Notes under the pieces: generated by a model | Told to the model about the DNA's origin: nothing | Seen by the model: the letters and a program-made list of their open reading frames with translations, nothing else | Database searches by the model: none | In this document: positions 23,090 to 34,102 of the stretch, one piece after another | Position numbering within the stretch: position 1 is the first letter of the stretch | Layout of the letters: each line of letters opens with the position of its first letter | Source of the DNA: Hirudinaria manillensis | Lineage: Eukaryota; Annelida; Clitellata; Hirudinida; Hirudinidae | DNA length: 64,000 bases | Reading direction: 5' to 3' | Assembly (NCBI GenBank): GCA_034509925.1 | Contig: CM067529.1 | Coordinates: 422,501-486,500 of the forward strand | Program-made: the position numbers and the translations under genes

Positions 23090-24000
23090 GGTAAGTTACA
23101 CATTATGGAGGTTCTAAAATTATCAAAAAAAAAAGATTCTAAATATTAATGAATATAATATAATTATATATAATTATATATATATATAATTTTAATAACA
23201 TTAACTCGCCAATGTCACAACCTCATGCCAATATAAAATAAAAGACACTAAAATGCGTTCTTTTAATAATTTTACAACAACACTGCCAAATAAGAGGCCA
23301 AAGCCAGCTAACCCAGCCAAGTAGGCATCAGCTTCTGCTTATTTAAGAATCATCGTTGCTGGTCGATTGATTGATATCCTTGCTTTCTTCCACCCTTCCC
23401 CCTAGTATGCGTCACCATGACTCTGTCAAGTTATTCCAGGTCTAATTTCGGAACAAAGACTTTTCCCGAGGCAGGCAGGGCATGCATCAATCTTGCACTA
23501 TGATTTGCAGCTATTTTTGTTTTGACCTTGACCTTGAATGGCGGAAGTTAGCGATCGTTATTTTTTTTTTTACTTCAGTTGTGATTTCTTAGACTTCCTC
23601 GGTTCGTGTGGCCTGAACGCCCATGAAGTCGTCGGCCTATCCCAGAACTTCCTGCGCTTCTTATTTTGTATGCCGCTGTCACTGCTGCCATCTGCACGCG
23701 AGTTGCAAACTTCCATGCATCGCTATACGTAAACGGAGTTGCTTTCTACGCCGCCAGAGCCTATTCACTGTCCTTGATTAGAGAAAATTATTTCTGGATT
23801 TTGGATAATAAAACACGTCGTGGTAAACAAAGACGTTTCAGAACAGGACAGGTAGACAGAGTGGTTGAAATGGTAGTCCTCCTTCAGCTCTACCATGCAG
23901 ATAAACTCTCCAACATCTGCCTCTCCTGCAAGAGCAAAAGCAGACAAACTGCTTAATACAACCAACCAACCAATCAACCAGCCCAACAAACAATCAATCA
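23090..24000. other. Intergenic stretch; weak exon candidate on - strand
   Basis: Contains interspersed repeat copy C (23229-23330). On the minus strand a frame at 23765-24001 has a good-looking acceptor (CTTTTGCTCTTGCAG near 23925) and a hydrophobic start, but it matches no family I know and lacks a clear donor. I do not call a gene. Confidence 0.35.
23229..23330 (-). repeat. Interspersed repeat family, copy C
   Basis: Matches copy A over 75 bp and copy B over the full 100 bp, ending GCTAACCCAGCCAAGTAGGC. Similarity to copy B may extend about 15 bp further left (TCAC...TCATG.CAATAT). Confidence 0.85.
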
Positions 24001-24009
24001 ATCAACACA

Positions 24010-24183
24010 AACACTTTTCGAAGCGGGACAACGGTTCTAAACGGACACACCTGCGAACATCACAGCGATGACCAACATAAAGATGACCATCACGACTACG
24101 ATCACCATGACAACAATAACAACCACGACCATGATGATGGTGATGACTACAAGGACGGCCACCACGAGGAAGGTGACGATTAG
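24010..24183 (+). pseudogene. Partial duplicate of bdellin-like gene 2, exon 3 only
   Basis: Starts with an intact-looking acceptor (TTTTCGAAG|C) and an open frame copying exon 3 of gene 2: HG..V......CEHH.DD, a shortened HHD-rich tail and TAG, followed by the same 3' sequence GTCAACAATGGGCTTTGCAA. No signal peptide or Kazal exons 1-2 lie upstream, so on its own it cannot make an inhibitor. Called a pseudogene fragment. Confidence 0.8.
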
Positions 24184-24214
24184 TCAACAATGGGCTTTGC
24201 AAGCAGACCAGTGA

Positions 24215-24371
24215 TACCCTAAGATATGCCAATAGTCTGTCATTTGGTTTTGGTCTCTTGAGGGCTCCGAGTTGAACTAGCAACCAGTATCGTATTCTTA
24301 GTCCAATGTTCCACTTCGAATGGATGAATTCGACCTAATCTAGAGGCTCGGTACAATTCTCTAAAGTGACT
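24215..24371 (-). pseudogene. Partial duplicate of the 3' part of the three-RRM gene
   Basis: Two blocks copied from the neighbouring RRM gene: about 24220-24242 matches 21612-21638 (GATGCCAATAGTCTGTCATT in the parent), and about 24248-24371 matches 21838-21960. The stretch between those parent blocks is missing, which breaks the frame. Order and orientation relative to the bdellin fragment are as in the parent region. Confidence 0.8.
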
Positions 24372-25447
24372 TTTGTCATACTTTTTGAGAATTAAAAGCA
24401 ATTGCCGACCAAAGAAAGATTAAAAACTCGAATCTGCTCGCGAAGAGTACAGCCAATAAAATATAATCGTAAACGGATTCTGGACGTTCAATGTCAGACG
24501 AACAGTATCTTTCGCAGTTTTCAATGTTGCTGACAAAAGTAATTACTTTTAAAATCTTAGGCGAACGCATCTCCGTTTATGAACGTCTGTGCGAACCTGA
24601 CTGCAAATCGACCTGCGACAGCACCGGAGGCGCGACGACCCGCGCAAAGCGACCCGTCAGTGACTGTTAAAATTTATGATTACTTCAACGAAGATATTCA
24701 TAACAATCCAAAACAGCTGCTCCAACTTTCCGGTTTTACAATTTTTTACAAATTAGTATAAATAGCAATGTCATAATGCCTAAGAATTCGAGCATATTGA
24801 TGCTTGAACCAACCCATACTGTTGCAGAATCATTTTATTCATGAAAGGACAACTGAGTTGCTTGATCAAAGTGGAGCAAGTAGTGAAGAGTAGTGAGATT
24901 GTAGTTTGCAAAGACATAAAGAGAGACAGATGATGTACCCATTATCATCTAGATCAAAGCCAATGTTGCCAAGCACACATTAGACAGGCTATAAAACTAA
25001 ATACAAGATAATCTCTTCAACATCCCTAACTCATTAATTAAAGTCTCTATTGTAAGAAAAATGGAATCAACCCAAAAAAACCCTTATCACATAAAATAGG
25101 ACTTTCCCAAAATTGGACTCAAGTGATAGACACAACTGATCGTTCAACTCTAACACTCATACACACAGATCTGAAAAGGCACATGATTAAGAATCATTGC
25201 TTGAAACACAAAGCAGATGTTGCTGCAAAATAGATGTTTTCTTCCAAATCATATAAAAGCAGAATATCACTCAAATTGACTTCATCAGAATCACAGAAAC
25301 TGCCAACTCTAACTAAATCCCACTAAAACTCTTTTCGACCCTACAAACCAAACCCAACCCAACAAAACCACAAAATGCATTATTCAATAATGAAACACAA
25401 AATGCATGGGATGTGAATTTATATTCTCATCAACTTTTCACTTGGAA
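24372..25447. other. Intergenic stretch with no supported gene
   Basis: AT-rich, few repeats, no exon with family resemblance. It is downstream of the ribosomal fusion gene and probably holds its 3' UTR (tail-side TTTATT motifs near 25570 are intronic, so the true poly(A) site was not placed). Confidence 0.4.
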
Positions 25448-27145
25448 TCAGGCAGTGATCCAGTTGTCCTCCTTTGGGGCAGCCCAGTCATCAGTTGCCT
25501 CGTTTTCACCAGACCAGGCTTCGTTGACTACCTGAGTCTCGTTCACAAACTCAGCCTGCAATATTTAGCATTTATTTATTTGACATAAATGAAATAAAAA
25601 AACGTAATTAACTTATAATTAATTATATAACTTACCACAACTGGAGCTTGCTCTTCGGCAACAATACGAGCTTGCTCCTCATTGGCCTGTTCCTGCTTGG
25701 CCATCTGTAACAAGGTTTTTATTGATTAATGAATCAATCTTAAGGATGAGATCGAAGATCAGGATACGCACCTCTTCTGGGTTCCTGTAGAAGAACAAGT
25801 CAGGCATGACCTCCCACTCGAGTGTACGGCTGATGACTCCCCTCATGCGCAGAACTTCCCTGGCAAGCATCCACCAGATCAGACCCAGAGAGTTTTCAGA
25901 CTAAAAATCAAACAATTTGATTAAATATCCAAATACATCACTACTCTTCACTTCTCTTTCCAAAGATACTCACCTTGGTGTTGCAAGGAACAGCAACATC
26001 AACGAATCTCAACGGCGAGTCAGCATCGCAGAGGGCAATGACAGGGACGTTAACGTAGGAAGCCTCAATGATGGCCTGGTGATCGGCCCTGGGGTCTGTG
26101 ACCACCAACAATCTCGGCTCGGCAAAGGACTTCTACACGGGCAATTCGTTTTTAATTCATATTCAGAATAATCAATAAATCATGCCATGAGTAATATAAT
26201 CAACCTGAGTGTGGTTAGTGAAGGTACCAGGGGTGAACCTTCCAGCAACAGCAGTTGCACCAACGAAGTGGGCAAACTTAAGGACTGCCCTCTGTCCCTG
26301 AATCCTAGAGCTGATGACGCAGACGTCCGAAGGCTCTTCAACGGCAGCAATGATCCTGGCTGCGATCTGAATCTTCTGCCACACCTTACGGAGATCCATG
26401 ATATGCACTCCTGAATCACATGAATGCCATTTATAGGAATGAACCATTGTCATGGTTTAAAATATTGCTATCTTACCATCGGGTCTTCTCCTGAAGACGT
26501 ATGGGTTCATCTGATAATCCAAGTTGGTCGGGCCAAGATGAGTGGCAGCAGTCAAGAACCTAAAAACATCCTCTTCTGGAGCCAACATATCTCCACCATC
26601 CAAAAGACCATCCTTTTGGAAGAGAAGGTTCAGGGAATCATCTGACTCTCCCTGGAAAAATTATCATTAATGATAATTGATAAATTGGAGGTTGAAAAAT
26701 AGGGTTGTAGCAAAAATCCTAACCATGCGTCTGATGTAGCCAGATATGGCATAAACCTTGTTCTTGTTGCAAATCCTGCCATTCTCAAGCTGTTGTTTGA
26801 ATTAATCCAAATTTAGAAAAGCCACGCATCGAAATGAGATCGAAAAGAATCCTATTCACCTCAGCAACGTTCAATTGGACAGCGGCGTGATCCTTGGCCG
26901 AAATCAGTTTGTTGCTGGCCGAGCTAGTTGAAGATTATAAATGTTGCATTAAATTTCATGCACTTCGATATTTACGGTTTTGCATTCAAAATGAAGTTAA
27001 AGACATTTTCGAAGAACAACATGATATCGTGCAAGTTCATAATTATCGAATTCGATTCCAACGAATGCAATAGAAACTTAGTTAATAAATATTACCATTT
27101 TCTCGGGATGTACATGTCGACATAATCTCCGGCGTCGTTCTGCAT
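25448..27145 (-). CDS. Ribosomal protein eS21-uS2 (RPS21-RPSA) in-frame fusion
   Basis: Nine coding exons, in transcription order: 27096-27145, 26860-26923, 26724-26789, 26477-26651, 26205-26410, 25974-26132, 25772-25900, 25636-25704, 25448-25555 (stop TGA). They join without frame error to 341 residues. Residues 1-76 are eS21/RPS21: [51 protein letters not shown]. Without any stop, intron or new promoter, the fourth exon runs from GESDDS through a short linker ([17 protein letters not shown]) into uS2/[97 protein letters not shown]. The acidic tail with Trp motifs (EAWS, DDWAAP, EDNW) is shorter than in vertebrate RPSA. eS21 and uS2 are separate proteins elsewhere but touch each other on the 40S subunit. 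Met98 (MLAPEEDVF) could start a separate uS2. Confidence 0.93.
26580..26651 (-). other. Fusion junction: eS21 C terminus to uS2 N terminus within one exon
   Basis: Within this single exon the codons for [17 protein letters not shown] (the C terminus of eS21) are followed directly by DGGDM and LAPEEDVF (the N terminus of uS2). No TAA, TAG or TGA occurs in frame between them, and no AG/GT pair would remove the linker in phase. Confidence 0.9.
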
Positions 27146-27167
27146 GTTGGCGACCTACGAAGCTGAC

Positions 27168-27186
27168 CGTAAAAGGAAAAAGGGAA
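27168..27186 (-). promoter_or_regulatory. Candidate 5' TOP transcription start tract of the ribosomal fusion gene
   Basis: On the minus strand TCCCTTTTTCCTTTTACGG lies 23-41 bases before the ATG. A pyrimidine tract of this kind is the transcription start of animal ribosomal protein genes and confers mTOR/LARP1 translational control. One tract upstream of the eS21 ATG, and none near the uS2 start, suits a single transcript. Confidence 0.6.
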
Positions 27187-27189
27187 CAC

Positions 27190-30100
27190 GATTTCACACA
27201 AGCTGTCCCTTAACATCGCCGTTTCAAAAGATTGCATATTTTAATTTTTATATATATTCTATTTTTTTTAAATAAATATTTCTATTTTTAATTAAAGAAA
27301 ATTTTTAATTTTTTAATCACTATTTTAATGTATTCAAGCTTACTAATACCACCGTCAACAATCCGTCGAAGTAATTTATCTTAAAAATATGTTTCAAATG
27401 GCAAAGTTAAAAACAATTTTTGAAAATATAGATTTATGATTTGTTTTTACTTGGCATCATACTTCATGCACATATTAACATATTATTAAGAGTTTCGTTT
27501 GTCTTCAGGTCCTCCTATTGCTAATTTCTCGTGGCTAAAACTCGTTCATTTTCCAGCACTGCATGCCTCGAATGCAAGTGATCTCATTTTTAAAAACCAC
27601 AAGAAGACAATATTGAAATGGCGGCCACGTTTTGCCAGGAGCATTCGGCAAATTCAGCATTCGAAGAACCGAAGAATACAGGTCGGACCCCGTCGTTGAT
27701 TTTTTCAACATTGTGAGTGACAAACAAGTGCTAATTTCACTTGTAATCCAATATACTCGGTGAGGAGTGCAGAGTAAAAGGCTATTTTTCAAATGTGTTC
27801 TCGTCAATCGTATTGATTGATGGAATTCTCAGAGCTTATTGGTCATTCTTGAAAGTTCATTAGGCATTGGAAGATAGAATAAGTTTCCATGAGTTCATTG
27901 ATGCCATCAAAGAACATTCTACAATAACCTATTCCATGATTTTGGCAGGAGGTGGGATGTTTATTGTCAAAGAGATGAAGGATGCCCAAAGCAGGAAGTA
28001 CAATATTTGACAAATCAGGAGAATATGTGAATATTTAATTTTCCATTTTACATAAATAACATGAAAATTATATAATCATTCTCATTTTCAGATACTCTTG
28101 GCCAGACTTTGCCAATTAGCAGGAAAATAACGCCCGTTCACCAGAAAGTTTTTTGGGAGGCACACAAATCATAGGGAGATAAAATTTTAGGTCAACAATT
28201 CTTTTGCTCCTTCTGAAAATTGATTTGCAGGATCATTTTTGACCAATGTCGGAGCAAATGTCTTTGACTTAAAATCATAACTGTACATTCCTGATAACGA
28301 TTTCTCTGATTATCGTTTAAATTCAATGCTGACCCAGGGGCACCTAGTGACACAAGCAATGGCCGCCATCACCATCACCGCTTAATTTCATTTTTGTTTA
28401 TTTAACAAGAAAATAAATTAATTTTTTTCAATAAAATTTGGTTGTTGAAGTTGTAACCATTCGCATGTTTATGAGAAAGAGTTTAATTCTTTAACAATTT
28501 GATTTGTCATTCATGCTTGAATGAACATCAGACTTCGGGTCACAGGATCAATGTACGAAATAATTCCAATACTAACCTTACCTGAGACGGCCATGGTTAC
28601 ATGAGACCACCAATAATACTTTCAAAGGGCATGAATTAAGTGACAGTAACAACTGACAGTAACAACAACAACTTGCCATCTACAACAACATAAATGGTTC
28701 CTATTTTTATTAAAGCAGACTCCTCCATTCAGACTTCAGAAAATTTGAATTTTTAACGAAAATTTAAAACAAAGATGACGGCAGACACATCGATCGATTC
28801 CCGTCTTAATTCGTTTTTAATTCCTCCCTCCGTGGTTAATCTAAACTTTTAAACTTGATAGATTTATAAAGTAATGATAATAGATTACAAATTCAATTTA
28901 ATAATATTAGCAGTGATAGTAATAAAATAATAATAATAACACGATAATAATAATAATAACTGCAATAATAATAACAGCAACAACACAATAATGATAATAA
29001 TAACAACAATAATAATAATGGTAGTAATAATAACCGTGGCATCTATTTACAACCCCTACAGACAAGATGGCAGAGTCAGATACGGTCGGAATCGTCCAGA
29101 CTCCACGCAAGCGCACACGCACGCACAAAACTTTCCGTTTATTCTGTACAACTACAGATTGGTATACAGGTTAGTATATCAGGTTAGTGTATCACTTGAC
29201 CAATTGTTGACAGGGAAGCCATGTGATGATGACGATGACGATGATGATGATGATGACAATGGTTTAGAAAAAGATGTGACAAGGCAATGACAACAATGAA
29301 ATTATGATATCTTTCATGCCTATAATTTCAAATAATATAATAATAATAATAAAAAATATATTTATTGTCATCATAATTGTTATAAATTGTGATGGATGGA
29401 TGGATGGATGGATGGAGGAGAATGAGATCGTCAGGCTCGTGAAAAGTCTCGGCAATCTACATTCTTCAATAACTCTATGATGGATGATGATGATGATGAT
29501 GATGATGATGTTAACTGGAACAACAACCAACAACCAAAGTTCAAAGGTTGTGTCCCCATGATAGAATCTCAACTAAGGGTCAACCGAAACATATGCACGC
29601 ATACATTCAAATATGTATATGTAAATCATCATCACCACCACCACCTATACATATATATATATATATATATTATTATTATTAACGCTGACAAACTAATGAT
29701 CCTACAAGGTTGTTATCAAGTCGTCCTCAGCCAGCACTGCCTTCTGTTACTATTACTATTAATAGTTATTATTACTAAAATAATAATAAATTATTGTAAT
29801 AATAATAATACATTATCATCATCGTCACCGCCACCATCATCACATCAGCAGAAATAAATAACATGAAATAAATAATGATGATGATATAATATAATGATAT
29901 AATAACAGACGTCCGAAATTAAAAAAGGAAAAGAAAAGGAGACGTATTTATTTAAATTTAAAGATATTTATTTTAATTTAAAGATATTTATTTTAATTTA
30001 AAGATATTTATTTTAATTTAAAGATATTTATTTTAATTTAAAGATATTTATTTGAAATTCAAATCCAGAATCCATGAAAAATAGTCGTGAATAAATAAAC

Positions 30101-30193
30101 GGACGAGCGAAGGAAGGAACGAACGAAAAGGACGAACGATCCGACCGAGAGGCGAATTTTGATTTGCTGCCGCGTCCTACTTTCGCAAGACGA
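27190..30193. other. Intergenic stretch between the ribosomal fusion gene and liprin-alpha
   Basis: No supported gene. Contains AAT/ATA microsatellites (28918-29030, 29335-29365), GAT runs (29223-29260, 29478-29510), a GGAT run (29391-29416), a TA run (29647-29670), and a 20-bp AT-rich tandem (29951-30055). A minus-strand ATGGCCGTCTCAG|GTAAGG at 28576-28594 looks like a tiny first exon, but I could not join it to anything. Confidence 0.5.
29951..30055 (+). repeat. 20-bp tandem repeat, five copies
   Basis: Unit AAGATATTTATTTTAATTTA, copies beginning at 29961, 29981, 30001, 30021 and 30041, plus a partial leading copy. Lies just downstream of the liprin-alpha stop, probably in or beside its 3' UTR. 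Confidence 0.9.
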
Positions 30194-33100
30194 CTACGTC
30201 TGCTGGTGTCGCTGAGACTGGTGGTGGTGGTGGTGATGATGATGCTGGTGGTCCTTGGCGAGGCTGGTGTTGACGGAGGTCAGCTTTCTGGTCAGCGACG
30301 AGCTCGTAGGTTGGGGGTTCGAGTCCCGGTTCTGACCGAGACGTCGGTCCGAACCCAGTCCTAGCAAGAGGTCGAACTCCTTATACAGGATCTGCCTGGC
30401 CTGGAATGATTATGATGATGATGATAATCGTCAAATGATTATTAACTATTTAAAGCAGACCAGCAACAAGGCAAATTAATTAATTAGTCCATAAACAAAC
30501 CATTTTTTAACGAGCGCGACCGTCCGAACCGGGGCGAGGAATAAATAAATCGATTAATTATCAATCAGATTAATTTCCGCTCCATAATTAAACGGCAGAC
30601 GATTTCGTCTCCCTGTTGTCGTCTGCAATCGATCACCTGCACGTTGCTGTTGGGTATTTGCAGGATGACGGCGAAGCAGTTGTGATCGAAGGAAGAGTCG
30701 TAGGCCAGCAGTGCCCCGTGGACGCCCGTTTCGACGAGATTTGAGGAGTATTCCTTCAGACCCACGGATTGGAGCCATTGGATCACGTGCTCGTTAGTCC
30801 ACACTTCAAGCTCTGGGTGAAGGTGGGTGAATGGGTTAGAGGGTGGTAGTGGAAGATTTGAAAGTGGCTATTATGATGATGATGATGTCTGTTTATAATG
30901 ATGAATTTGTCTTTGAAACAATGTCGATTTACAAAGACGATGATAATGATGACGAAATTTACATCATGCCCGACATTCGTTGCCTGACCTTTCGGGTCGA
31001 AGGTCGCCTGGTTCCTGCGTCTCGACAACTCCTGCTTGTCGTAGTTGAGTCTCTTGAGGCAGGAAACACCGTGCTGCAAACTGGTCCTGAAAGATGATGT
31101 CTGATTGAAAGCCACGACCTCAATGAACTTTGGAGACAACAACGATAACACAAGACGATGACCCCTTTATCGTCCATTAACTAATCCATCCATCCATCCA
31201 TCCATCCATACTCAATACACTTTATTGGGCACTTGTAGTGACATCAGACAATGAATCCTCTATCGCCCCTCAACCAATCCATCCATCCGCTCGTCCGTCT
31301 GCCAATCCATCCTCTCACCTGTGGAATCCATCAACCATCTTCAAGTGGTTGCAGAGATCCTTCTTGGTGAGGTGTCCGAGCATCCTGGTGTCGACGAGGC
31401 ATTCCATGAAGGTCGTTCGGTACTGGGGCAGACCGAGGGACGGCAGCCACTCGTTGCCTATCCACTCGTGGCTCATCTCTCCGAGAGCCGTCAGCTGGAG
31501 ACGATGACGGTTGTGTTAAGTTATGATTATGGTGCATTGGTGTATTATAATAATAATAATAATAAGTCATTTATATAGCGCCGAACGCGTAAGCTACAGA
31601 GGCGCTGATATTATGATTATAATTCTACAATGGATAATCAACAGAGGGTGATTTTTATTTCCAAAGTTTATCAATTAAATCATGAAATGCCTGATAACAT
31701 TTCAAGATGAATTCAAACTAGTTGCCTAAACTGCCTGGTCCAGGCATTTAAAGTGAACTACATTATCATCATCATCACCACCACCACACCTACCGGCTGC
31801 TGAGACAGCTTTGGAGCAGAAGGACTGGTGATGTTGACCATTTCCTGAATAGCAAGCCTCAACTTGAGCCTGTGCAGAGGGTTGCTGATCCCGATCTCCC
31901 TTTGGATCTCCTGGTCCGACAGGGCGGACATGATGGCACCGCTCTTCACGTTGGCACGACAGGCAGCCACGTACCAGGCCGGCATGCCTATCCAAAGCTG
32001 GAAGGAAGAGGTGATGATGGTGGTGGTGTTGGTGGTAGTGGTGGTTATTATGATGGTGCTAAATGTATTAAAAAAAAAATATAATAATGTATCCAAACCT
32101 CGAGCCAAGCTACGATGGTCGGTCCATTCCACAAAGCAAATGGGGTCTCTGCCTTCATGGCCTCGTCCAGAAGTTCCTGCCTTTAAAATGACAATTATGA
32201 TGACAATACCAACGACGATAATGATGACGACGGCGGTGATAGTGATGATCGTGCCCTCACTTCTTCTTCTTCCTCCTGTCAAACTCCGAGGGAAGGATGC
32301 CGGGCAGGTCGAGGGAGTCCGCGGTTGACGATTCTAACGATTATTACAACAACAACAAGTTAAAGTAATAATAATAATAATTATCAAATTCATTAATAAT
32401 TTTAAGAAATCATTGTTCCCACTCTCATCATTGCTGTCATCATTATCACCATCACCACGTTGCAGAATAGCATCGGAAACCTTGTTGATCGAGCTGACTG
32501 CCACCATGATGATGATGATGATCCTGTTGTTGTTGCTGTTGTTGTTGGTCCTTGTACTTCTTCTTGGTGGTGCTGAAGATGCGACCGAGCGAGACTTTGA
32601 TGCCCGGTTTCTTTTTCTTGTTGAGTCCTTGGGACTTGAACAGCGAGTCCTGACTTGAGTTGGAACTGCTGCTGTTCTGAGATCCGTCGAGAGATCTGAA
32701 AGTGGACGGATGGATGGACATTAGAATCTTTGAACGGATGGCTAATGTGAAGATGGTAAGTAAATAAACACAATCAGGTAAATTTCTACTTCAATCATTA
32801 CCAGCACCAATACCTCTTTACCAACTTTATCATCTTCATCTTACCTCAATATAGGTTGAGTGACGGATCCCTGGTTCATGGAATACACAAAGTTCGACGA
32901 CAGGGAGTCCCTCGACATGAACGGCTGGCGATGAAATTAACATCGAGTTAAGTCGTCGGACCCGAATGACCGGAATTTAACGACCTCCGCAACAACGACA
33001 ACTCACCGCTCGGTTTCCATTGGAGGAGAGGAAGTGGTCAGTGGACGGAGAGAAGTGGGGCATTTGGTGCTGACCTGCAGACACGCCCTGGAATAAGTGA

Positions 33101-34071
33101 AAGAAGGAAGAAAATAAGTCAAAGGTTGTCAAGTATGAGTTGAAACGGGTCATATTAGGTGCAATCTGCATTTTGCCCGAATATAAAATAATAACAACAA
33201 GCTTGTAATATTTCATAGACTCGTCTCTAACAAGACCCATACTTTCATGCCTCCACCCATCCAACCAACCACCCAGTCTCCCCGTAACTCACCAGTCTGT
33301 ACTTCTGAACTCCGAGTCTCCTCTGTATCGATGGACTGGGATACGAGGTCAACATCCCGTTATTTGTCGAATCCGATGAAAACTCCCCTCTCCATGACTC
33401 TCCATGCGACGACGCCCGAGTCGAGACGTCACAGTCTCCTCCGGCCGCACCCGAAGTCGGCGACAGCGGCGACCGAACGCCGGCGTCGCCAGCTGCCGAC
33501 GTGGTCGAGCGACGAGAGACGGCGGCCTCGTCACCACCTTCGTCGGTCACCACCTCTTCGAGTTCCTTCTCTGCCTGGATCAACCTGGAATCGGGTCGAG
33601 AAATCGCAATCAGCTTCTGGAATCCAAAAGTGGATGACCGGCGACGTGACGCAGCATCATCGTCATGGTTGTCATGGTCAGGAAGGTGGTTACGACACTC
33701 TTCTCCGTTGCCATTGACCACCGCACATCATCAAAGAGGGCAGCAACCGACGTCGTCACCATCATCATCATCATCACCTCCATTGCCACGGCAACACCAA
33801 CCTGATCTCGTTGTTGATGGCATCCAGCTGATCCTGGAGCAGTTTGGCGACTGCTTGCGCATTGTCCTCCTGACTTTCGACCTCTTGGTCGGCCGACGGG
33901 ACTCCGCCCCCTTTCGAAGACGGGGAGGCGGGCCACGGCTGAGTGATTGACAGGTAGTTAATTAATTGATTAACCACTCGCGAAGCAAACGCGGCTGAAC
34001 CGATGATGCAATGAATAAAACTAGGGGTGCACTCGTAATAATTTTGTGGGGATAATAGTAATAATAAAGAA

Positions 34072-34102
<31 letters not shown>

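Noticed and set aside
28576..28594. Minus-strand ATGGCCGTCTCAG|GTAAGG as a first exon of the ribosomal fusion gene
   Set aside because: Its phase 1 end meets a stop or the wrong frame at the acceptors before the eS21 ATG, and a pyrimidine-tract start lies immediately upstream of that ATG.
30300..30330. tRNA-like B box (GGTTCGAGTCC) suggesting a tRNA or SINE
   Set aside because: It lies inside the last liprin-alpha exon, whose reading frame explains it; no A box or cloverleaf could be built around it.
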